Below are positions 54,637-61,821 of a DNA stretch of 64,000 bases, piece after piece. The notes under the pieces are model-generated. The model saw nothing but the letters and a program-made list of their open reading frames with translations. It did not search any database and was not told where the DNA came from. The first letter of the stretch is position 1, and each line of letters opens with the position of its first letter. Made by a program: the position numbers and the translations under genes. This stretch comes from NIOZ-UU13 sp964653075 (GTDB lineage: Bacteria > Planctomycetota > Phycisphaerae > Sedimentisphaerales > Anaerobacaceae): positions 1 to 64,000 of the forward strand of contig CAZZAX010000001.1 of the NCBI GenBank assembly GCA_964653075.1, in the 5' to 3' direction.

Positions 54637-55704
54637 TTAGAATTTGCCGTTACGAATATCATATTTGGTCGGCCTGTTTAGAACTGTTTTGCCCGATGCG
54701 ACCCACTTGACGATTAAGGAAACCATCTCTTTAAGCTTCATCTGAGGATAACCAAACTTACTGAAACACAAAAAAGCATTTGAAAGCAAAGCTGTTTGCG
54801 CCTTTTGAGATACGAACTTCGGTTTAATATTCAGCTCTTTACCGATTTGCTCAGCAAGCTGACGAACTAATATGGTATCAGGCCCCGTTACATTAAGGAT
54901 AGTCGGTGGTGATTTTGCAAGACTGATAGAGCGAATGATATAGTCATTAGCATCTCTCTGCCAAATAAGATTCACCGCTCCCATAGTCAGGTCAATAGGT
55001 TCATAATTTAGAATCCTGCGGGTAAGATCAACAATAATGCCATATCGAGCTTCATTGGCGTAATTGAGTCTGACTATGGTCATTGGTGTATTGTTAAGAT
55101 GTGAGAAATATTCAAATATTCGTTCTCTGCCGAGGCACGACTGGGCATATTCGCCTATCGGTTCAGTAGCAGTATCTTCGGACGCTCCACCACTGTTGAT
55201 TTCAACCAAAGGATAAACATTACCGGTGGAGAAAACCACGATATGAGAATTCTTATAATGTTTTGCTATAAGACCCGGCAAAAAGCTGTTCATAGCCCAC
55301 GTCAACGGCTGATTACCGGTTGAACCGAATTTCATACCAACCAAATAGAACACATTTTTAACATCGGGCAATTGCGAATAAAGTGACTCATTCAGCAAGT
55401 CAATCGGGATGGTTTTGACACCCAAATCCTCTATTCTGCTCCGGATGGCCTTGTCGCCGAACCGGGAGACAGCATAAATATTTTTGTCACTCGATGCTTT
55501 TGTAAGCATCATCGACAGTGTCGGTCCCATCTTGCCGCCAGCGCCCAAAACAACGATGTCTCCATCCAGACCGGAAACTATCTCTTTGGTCTCATCGGCT
55601 GGCTCGCTGAGAATATTCTCCAAAGCACGTTCATCTAATGCAGATATATCTGTCATATCTAAGCCTTCTCTTAAGTCACTGACACTAAGCCCCCTTTTCA
55701 ACAT
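54637..55704 (-). CDS. NAD-dependent epimerase/dehydratase family protein
   Basis: A 355-residue short-chain-dehydrogenase-type protein. After a helical N-terminus, the Rossmann loop reads DIVVLGAGGKMGPTLSMML, a variant of GxxGxxG. NVFYLVGMKFGSTGNQ and VVFSTGNVYPLVEINSGG follow, the latter in the catalytic Ser region. The Tyr-x3-Lys motif is not obvious. It is 16 bases after the Nramp-like gene and 11 bases before the aldolase-like gene, so all three are probably co-transcribed. Confidence 0.8.
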   Translation of the reverse strand: MLKRGLSVSDLREGLDMTDISALDERALENILSEPADETKEIVSGLDGDIVVLGAGGKMGPTLSMMLTKASSDKNIYAVSRFGDKAIRSRIEDLGVKTIPIDLLNESLYSQLPDVKNVFYLVGMKFGSTGNQPLTWAMNSFLPGLIAKHYKNSHIVVFSTGNVYPLVEINSGGASEDTATEPIGEYAQSCLGRERIFEYFSHLNNTPMTIVRLNYANEARYGIIVDLTRRILNYEPIDLTMGAVNLIWQRDANDYIIRSISLAKSPPTILNVTGPDTILVRQLAEQIGKELNIKPKFVSQKAQTALLSNAFLCFSKFGYPQMKLKEMVSLIVKWVASGKTVLNRPTKYDIRNGKF

Positions 55705-55720
55705 GTTACAAGAGCAATAA

Positions 55721-57055
55721 TCAGCTTAACTTTAGCACAATAAGACATAAAACCCGAATGGCCATAAATACAACGACCAGCAGGCCTATTCCACCCAGGA
55801 TGTTGTGAATAAGCTTATTACGTCTTTCGCCCATAATATCTTTTCGGTTTGCCAGCCAAAGTATAGTAATAGCCATCAACGGATTACCGACAACCGTAAG
55901 GGCCTGGCCAAAAATAATCGCGTCAACCATTTTGACTGGTGTATGAAGGACAATCATCGCTAATATCATACCGAATAGCAGAACTGCGACCGTGAAAAAT
56001 CGAGACCAACGATCGCTTAATCTTGCTGGCTTTCCGAGTCCGTCAGCTAAGATACTGCCGCCGATCATCGCATTGATAACAAAGGGATTCGTCGCTACAG
56101 CCAACAATCCAACACAAAACAGCACGTGAGTAGCCGCATGAAGCAGCGGACGCAGTTGTGAAGCTAATACGCTGATATCATTTGCAGACTGACCTCGAAG
56201 GACCGTACCGCTGGTCATCATAATAATCGCACTTACTCCGGTCAGGACAGCAACCCCTGCGATGGCGTCACCAATACCCCTGTTATATTCTCTGATTGTC
56301 CATCCTTTTTCTCTTACAAGGTTGCCTTGATATAATGCAGCGGCTACTGAAAAAGTCGTACCCAGCAACGCCCCAATAAGCAGCATAGGATCTGCAACGC
56401 CGCTTTCGCCACGACTCGGTAATCCAATTGATATGCCTTCCGGAAGGTGCGGAATTAAACCCTTTAGCACCTCGCCAACATCCGGACGCACAAGAAAGAG
56501 ATTGGCCAAAAAGGATATTAATATCACGGCCACCATAACTTTCATAATCCGTTCAAGGGCGCTATAGACCTGTTTCAACGAAAAGACAAGAATTATGATT
56601 AACGCGTTGAAAGTCAGCAGGACACCACTGTTAATAAGGCTTCTGGTTTTCTCGGTCATTTGCTGCGGGTCACCAAAGAGACGCGAGACTCCGAGCGCAT
56701 CCACAGCGGCAGCGACGGCCAGATTATTGGCAAATTGAAAGGAAGTGCAAATAAGGCAGAGTGTGATACCGACCACAGCGGCAGCAGGCCGGCCTAAACG
56801 GTCGGCGACCAATTTGCATGGTGTAGCGCCACCGACAACACCGATCCGAGCCCCCATCGTTACAAATGTACCCATCAGCAGGCCGGTCAATAGAAGCAGC
56901 CATACTAATTCATATCCATAAGTTGCTCCGACATTTGAACTGATTAACAAACTGCCTGCTCCGAACACCACACATGCGGTAATAAGTGCAGGCCCAATCG
57001 ACTGCCACCATCGAGGACGTCGTTCGGAATTCGAATATGCAAGTGACTCAGGCAT
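55721..57055 (-). CDS. Nramp-family transporter lacking the metal-binding motifs
   Basis: A 444-residue polytopic membrane protein with 11 or so helices. The overall Nramp plan is visible (SIGPALITACVVFGAGSLLI ... YGYELVWLLLLTGLLMGTFV). The helix-1 motif Asp-Pro-Gly-Asn that binds metal is replaced by Gly-Ala-Gly-Ser. The helix-6 Met-Pro-His region reads TTFSVAAALYQGNLV. Without these ligands, transport of manganese or iron is doubtful. The LeuT-like fold also carries organic solutes, and the neighbours encode an aldolase-like protein and an epimerase. It is first in the set, with 334 bases upstream. Confidence 0.83.
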   Translation of the reverse strand: MPESLAYSNSERRPRWWQSIGPALITACVVFGAGSLLISSNVGATYGYELVWLLLLTGLLMGTFVTMGARIGVVGGATPCKLVADRLGRPAAAVVGITLCLICTSFQFANNLAVAAAVDALGVSRLFGDPQQMTEKTRSLINSGVLLTFNALIIILVFSLKQVYSALERIMKVMVAVILISFLANLFLVRPDVGEVLKGLIPHLPEGISIGLPSRGESGVADPMLLIGALLGTTFSVAAALYQGNLVREKGWTIREYNRGIGDAIAGVAVLTGVSAIIMMTSGTVLRGQSANDISVLASQLRPLLHAATHVLFCVGLLAVATNPFVINAMIGGSILADGLGKPARLSDRWSRFFTVAVLLFGMILAMIVLHTPVKMVDAIIFGQALTVVGNPLMAITILWLANRKDIMGERRNKLIHNILGGIGLLVVVFMAIRVLCLIVLKLS

Positions 57056-57389
57056 TAAATACCTCCCTGTAAACAGTATTTATGAGTTGATTCAGCAAAC
57101 ATCAACATAAACATAGCGTTCATTATTTTTAATATCAAGGTATTTTTTTTGAATGCAGACGTTTTCTAAAGCGTTTTATCTAATATAGGGCTAATGATAG
57201 TAAATGATGGAAAAACCTGTATTTCAGATGGGAACACTGGTTAGGGCATTGTCAAAGAAACGGTATTCAGTTGCTAAATTCGTTTTTTACAAGTGCTACT
57301 GTAATAAATTGTTTCAAAATGAAGTTGGGAAGCTTGAGTTTTCGAAACAAATTTGATAGTCTATTTAGACGAGGAGGCACACGGAGTAT
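57056..57389. other. 334-base divergent intergenic region
   Basis: Non-coding sequence between the Nramp-like gene (minus) and an alpha/beta hydrolase gene (plus). It should hold both promoters. No clear boxes, dyads or RNA elements were recognised. GAGGAGG about 12 bases before the hydrolase ATG serves as ribosome-binding site. Confidence 0.45.
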
Positions 57390-58838
57390 ATGAGCCAAAA
57401 TATCAAATGCTATATGGGAAATATCAGATATAACAAAAAGATTTCGCTCATCTGTGTGCTGTTGATTTCCATCACGTCTTCGGCATTGTGCAACACGCAG
57501 GATATCCTCGGTTCCTGGATGGGCACTCTCAGCGTTGCCGACCAGGAATTGCGCATAGCCTACACAATCGAATTGGATCAGGAAGGTTCCCTGAGTGCGT
57601 CCCTACACAGCGTGGATGAGGTAGTTTTCGACATCCCCGTCAATGAAATCCATTATGAAGACAGTCAACTCACCCTGATTTGTGATGCGGTTCAGTCTAC
57701 CTACGAGGGACAATTGGTTAAGGGACGAAGTTCTGTTCATTTCGATGGCCAATGGCTTCAAAGCGGCCAAGCCTTTGACCTGGATCTCAGACCGGTTGAA
57801 GATATCCCCAGGCCGATCCGTCCCCAGGACCCGCAGCCTCCCTTTCCTTACGAGGAACAGGAAGTAGTTTTTGAAAACATCCCGGCTGGTATTCAGTTAG
57901 CCGGAACTCTCACTATTCCCCAAGGATCTGGACCGTTTCCGGTGCTGGTAACGATTAGCGGATCCGGCTCGCAGGACCGTAACAGTACATTTTTCGAGCA
58001 TAAGCCGTTCTGGGTGATGGCGGATTATTTTGCCCGATTGGGCATGGCCGTCCTGCGATATGACGACCGCGGCGTCGGAGGTTCAACCGATTCGGAAACC
58101 GAGGCCACCACCGCAGACCTGGCCGGTGACGTGATCGCTGCGGTGTCATTCCTGCTGGATCATCCGGACATTGATCCTAATCGTATCGGATTGATTGGCC
58201 ACAGTGAAGGCGGGATTATTGCACCAATGGTCGCGGCTCAAATAAATGACATCGCCTTGATCGTTTTGCTGGCCGGTCCAGGACTGCCGGGTTCACAGAT
58301 CCTGCTCGATCAGAACGAGGATATCTACCGGGCTAATGGTGCCCCTGAGTCGGTTATTGAGACCCGATTGACTTACTTGCGTCGAGTCTATCAGATTCTG
58401 CAAGAAAATCCGAATGACGAGGTAGCCAAAGAAAAGATCAAGGAAGCAATTACCCAAATCTACGGACCTGGCTCCTCCCAGGAGGAACTGGATAGCGAAG
58501 CCGAAGCCTGGACTTCCCCCTGGATACGTTTCTTCTTATTATACGATCCCGGACCCACATTAGCACAGGTTACATGTCCGATCCTGGCTTTATTCTGTGA
58601 ACTGGATATTCAGGTCGATGTAAACCAGAACCTGCCTGTTATGGAATCCATCCTCGCCGAGGCAGGCCATACCGATTATCTCGTTCATGAGCTGCCCGAG
58701 TTAAACCACCTCTTTCAAACCGCAGAGACCGGCGTATTGGAAGAATACCCTCAGATTGAGGAAACCTTTTCACCAATGGCCCTGGATCTCATCGGGGTAT
58801 GGATTTCGGAGAGATTCTTCGACGATATCGAGCAATAA
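57390..58838 (+). CDS. Exported alpha/beta hydrolase (serine esterase/peptidase-like)
   Basis: A 482-residue protein with an exported N-terminus (ISLICVLLISITSSALC, possibly a lipobox SALC). Residues about 30-145 form a beta-rich accessory domain (DILGSWMGTLSVADQELRIA). The hydrolase domain (about 165-475) has GPFPVLVTISGSGSQDRN, the nucleophile elbow IGLIGHSEGGIIAP, an acid in LALFCELDIQVD, and His in ELPELNHLFQ. This two-part layout is common in exported esterases of Bacteroidota and planctomycetes. Substrate is unknown. Confidence 0.83.
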   Translation: MSQNIKCYMGNIRYNKKISLICVLLISITSSALCNTQDILGSWMGTLSVADQELRIAYTIELDQEGSLSASLHSVDEVVFDIPVNEIHYEDSQLTLICDAVQSTYEGQLVKGRSSVHFDGQWLQSGQAFDLDLRPVEDIPRPIRPQDPQPPFPYEEQEVVFENIPAGIQLAGTLTIPQGSGPFPVLVTISGSGSQDRNSTFFEHKPFWVMADYFARLGMAVLRYDDRGVGGSTDSETEATTADLAGDVIAAVSFLLDHPDIDPNRIGLIGHSEGGIIAPMVAAQINDIALIVLLAGPGLPGSQILLDQNEDIYRANGAPESVIETRLTYLRRVYQILQENPNDEVAKEKIKEAITQIYGPGSSQEELDSEAEAWTSPWIRFFLLYDPGPTLAQVTCPILALFCELDIQVDVNQNLPVMESILAEAGHTDYLVHELPELNHLFQTAETGVLEEYPQIEETFSPMALDLIGVWISERFFDDIEQ

Positions 58839-58953
58839 CCGATTTGTCCCCATGTCGTTGATTAGCCTCTGCCTAAAATCCCAACCAATCCTTATTTGGT
58901 CCATTGATACTAATATAGCTTGAGAAAAACAGGAAGCCTGATACAATCCGGCT

Positions 58954-60081
58954 ATGAAAAGACTATACTGGACAAATCCCGTACTTTTCGAGACTGAAGT
59001 TGAAGTTAAAGCAATCGCCGAATGCAAAGTTACTATCGATCCAATCATTTTCCATCCAGATGAAGGCGGGCAGCCTGCAGATATAGGTACAATCGGCCAG
59101 GCAAACGTTTGTAATGTAGAAATCGTCAATGACCAGATAGTTGTCACTCTCGATAAACCACTTGATGACGGCAAATACTTAGCCCGCCTGAACAAACAGC
59201 ACAGATTCTATACAGCAAGCCAGCATACCGCTCAACACATCATATCGGGAATTGCTGAAAAACAATTCGGCATGGCAACAACCGGCGTTCATATAGGATT
59301 TGAAAGATGCACTGTTGATTTTGACAAGAAAATTGATTGGGAGACAGTTAAAGACATTGAGCAACAATCGATGGAAGTTGTTACTCTCAACATTCCGGTT
59401 GAAACCGTGTTTAACGACACAGACGTTCGAATAAGGAGTAATAAAAAAGAAATAGAAGCAGACACAATACGTGTTGTGAAGATTGGTGATTACGATAAAT
59501 CAGCTTGTTGCGGTGCTCATCTGAAGTCAACCGGTCAAATTGGAATCATTAGAATATTCGATATCGAGAGCAAGAAAAAAGGAGTGAGAATATTTTTCCT
59601 TGCCGGCAAAAAGGCTCTCGAACACTCACATATTGAGACATCTATATTGAGAGAGCTTAGAAAATCAGTCGGTTGCTCCTCTTCCGAGCTTCTCACAATC
59701 TTTGATAAAACTTTAAGTCATTCGAAAGAACTGACCAAAGAAATAAATAGATTATGGTCTCGGATACTGCCGGATATTGCAAAGTCAGCTAAAGTAACCA
59801 AAATTGAATCAACAACAATCGGCATCCAGGTTGCCGATGTCCCCAGACAATTAATAACAAAACTCGCAGGCATGATGGCAGAAACATTTGACGGAGCGGG
59901 GATTGTTGTGAGTGATACAAGTATTGCAATAAGCTCCAACAGAATAAATGCAAACGATCTGCTCAGGAAGATTCAAGATGCTATCGGAGGTAAAGGTGGT
60001 GGATCATCTAAAGCGGCTAATGGAAAGCTAAGCAGAACTGTAACAACCGACGAGCTTATATCGATTCTTAAGCACTTTTAA
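58954..60081 (+). CDS. Alanyl-tRNA editing protein AlaX (long form)
   Basis: A 375-residue free-standing relative of the AlaRS editing domain that hydrolyses mischarged Ser- or Gly-tRNA-Ala. Zinc ligands are present: HTAQH in ASQHTAQHIISG and CCGAH in DKSACCGAHLKSTG. A beta-barrel N-terminus (FHPDEGGQPADIGTIG) matches AlaX-II/L. The C-terminal 130 residues include a helical linker and a DHHA1-like domain ending GGKGGGSSKAANG. The length therefore equals AlaRS editing plus C-Ala parts without the synthetase core. Confidence 0.93.
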   Translation: MKRLYWTNPVLFETEVEVKAIAECKVTIDPIIFHPDEGGQPADIGTIGQANVCNVEIVNDQIVVTLDKPLDDGKYLARLNKQHRFYTASQHTAQHIISGIAEKQFGMATTGVHIGFERCTVDFDKKIDWETVKDIEQQSMEVVTLNIPVETVFNDTDVRIRSNKKEIEADTIRVVKIGDYDKSACCGAHLKSTGQIGIIRIFDIESKKKGVRIFFLAGKKALEHSHIETSILRELRKSVGCSSSELLTIFDKTLSHSKELTKEINRLWSRILPDIAKSAKVTKIESTTIGIQVADVPRQLITKLAGMMAETFDGAGIVVSDTSIAISSNRINANDLLRKIQDAIGGKGGGSSKAANGKLSRTVTTDELISILKHF

Positions 60082-60136
60082 GAGAACAGAATGACTCATA
60101 GCGCAAATACATGATATATCTTGAAAGATCAAACAT

Positions 60137-61780
60137 ATGGAAAAGCTACTAAGATTCGCCTTACTCTGTACAAGTGTTGTTTTTACTGCCATATCAACCA
60201 CCCAATGTAAAATGTTCCCGAATGGTACTTCGGAGATTTATGATATAATTGTTTATGGCGGCACCTCTGCAGGCGTTACAGCCGCCGTCCAGGCAAGCCG
60301 TATGGGCAAAACCGTGGTCATCGTATGTCCAGACAAACATCTGGGCGGGCTAACCTCCGGCGGGCTCGGCTGGACCGACTCAGGTCGCAAAGAAGCCGTT
60401 GGCGGCATCTCACGGGAATTCTATCAGCTCATGAAAAAACATTATGATAAGCCCAATGCCTGGGTCTATCAAAAACCGGAAGAATATTCTCGGTACCGCT
60501 CCAATGACGATGCAATGTGGGTGTTCGAACCGCACGTAGCGGAGCAGGGCTTCGAGGAGCTTGTGGCAGAGTACAGGATTACAGTTTTTCGAAACGAGTG
60601 GCTCAAACGCAAAGGTGGTGTTAAGAAAGACGGCCCACGCATTATCTCTATAACTATGCTCAACGGCAAAACTTACCGTGGTAAAATGTTTATAGACGCA
60701 ACCTATGAGGGTGACCTTATGGCCGCTGCTGGTGTGAGTTATCATGTTGGTCGTGAGGGTAATGACGTATATGGTGAAACTCTCAACGGCGTCCAAACAC
60801 GGAATGCAACAAAACACCAATTCGAAAAGCAGGTCGATCCATACGTCAAACCCGGCGACCCTGACAGTAGATTATTGCCACGAATCCATTCCGGCAATCC
60901 CGGAAAAGAGGGCAGGGGCGACAGCCGTATTCAGGCCTATAACTTTCGTATGTGTCTGACTAAAGTGACCGAGAATCGTTTGCCCTTTCCCAAACCGGAC
61001 AACTATGATCCGATGCAGTACGAGCTACTTGCTCGATACCTCGACCTGGGCTGGCGAGCCATATTTGTAAAGTTTGACCCTGCACCAAACCGGAAGACCG
61101 ATACCAATAATCATGGCGCCTTTTCAACTGACAATATCGGCATGAATTATGACTATCCTGAAGCAACCTACAAGCGACGGCAGGAAATCATCAAAGAGCA
61201 CGAGAACTATCAGAAAGGTCTAATGTGGTTTCTCGCGTATGACCCGCGAGTCCCTGTGGATGTACGTGAAAAAATGAGTAAATGGGGCCTGGCAAAGGAC
61301 GAATTCAGAGACAATGGTCATTGGCCCCATCAAATTTATGTCCGTGAATCAAGGAGGATGATCGGCGATTTCGTAACGACCGAGCTGCATCTGCGAAGAA
61401 TAAAACCGACACCGAAAACGATAGGCATGGGTTCCTATAACATGGACTCGCACAATGTCCAGCGCTATGTCGATAACAACGGCCATGCCCGCAATGAGGG
61501 AGATATCCAGGTCAATCCCGGCGGACCATACCCGATTTCTTATGGCACAATCGCACCGAAGGCCTCCGAGTGCACAAATCTGCTCGTACCGGTCTGCGTT
61601 TCCTCGTCACACATCGCCTACGGCTCGATTCGCATGGAGCCTGTCTTTATGATTCTCGGCCAGTCCGCTGCCACAGCCGCAGTACTCGCCATAGACAACA
61701 GTATAGACGTGCAGAATGTCAATTACCCTAAACTGCGATCACATTTACTTGCCGATGGCCAGGTGCTGAATCTGCCTTAA
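60137..61780 (+). CDS. Exported FAD-dependent oxidoreductase
   Basis: A 547-residue protein with an N-terminal hydrophobic signal (FALLCTSVVFTAIS). The FAD-binding loop is YDIIVYGGTSAGVTAAVQAS, followed by LGGLTSGGLGWTDSGRKEAV, typical of the FAD_oxidored family (PF12831). The second FAD motif near the C-terminus is FMILGQSAATAAVLAI. Members are common beside polysaccharide-degrading genes in planctomycetes, and substrates are mostly unassigned. It is 55 bases after the AlaX gene and convergent with the propeller gene. Confidence 0.87.
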   Translation: MEKLLRFALLCTSVVFTAISTTQCKMFPNGTSEIYDIIVYGGTSAGVTAAVQASRMGKTVVIVCPDKHLGGLTSGGLGWTDSGRKEAVGGISREFYQLMKKHYDKPNAWVYQKPEEYSRYRSNDDAMWVFEPHVAEQGFEELVAEYRITVFRNEWLKRKGGVKKDGPRIISITMLNGKTYRGKMFIDATYEGDLMAAAGVSYHVGREGNDVYGETLNGVQTRNATKHQFEKQVDPYVKPGDPDSRLLPRIHSGNPGKEGRGDSRIQAYNFRMCLTKVTENRLPFPKPDNYDPMQYELLARYLDLGWRAIFVKFDPAPNRKTDTNNHGAFSTDNIGMNYDYPEATYKRRQEIIKEHENYQKGLMWFLAYDPRVPVDVREKMSKWGLAKDEFRDNGHWPHQIYVRESRRMIGDFVTTELHLRRIKPTPKTIGMGSYNMDSHNVQRYVDNNGHARNEGDIQVNPGGPYPISYGTIAPKASECTNLLVPVCVSSSHIAYGSIRMEPVFMILGQSAATAAVLAIDNSIDVQNVNYPKLRSHLLADGQVLNLP

Positions 61781-61821
61781 CCTTTGCTATGGACAAAAAG
61801 TAAGTGCTTCGTCAGGTTTTA

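Noticed and set aside
57390..58838. Possible horizontal transfer of the alpha/beta hydrolase
   Set aside because: Base composition looked slightly higher in GC than its neighbours in parts, but a spot count gave 50 percent, not enough to support transfer.
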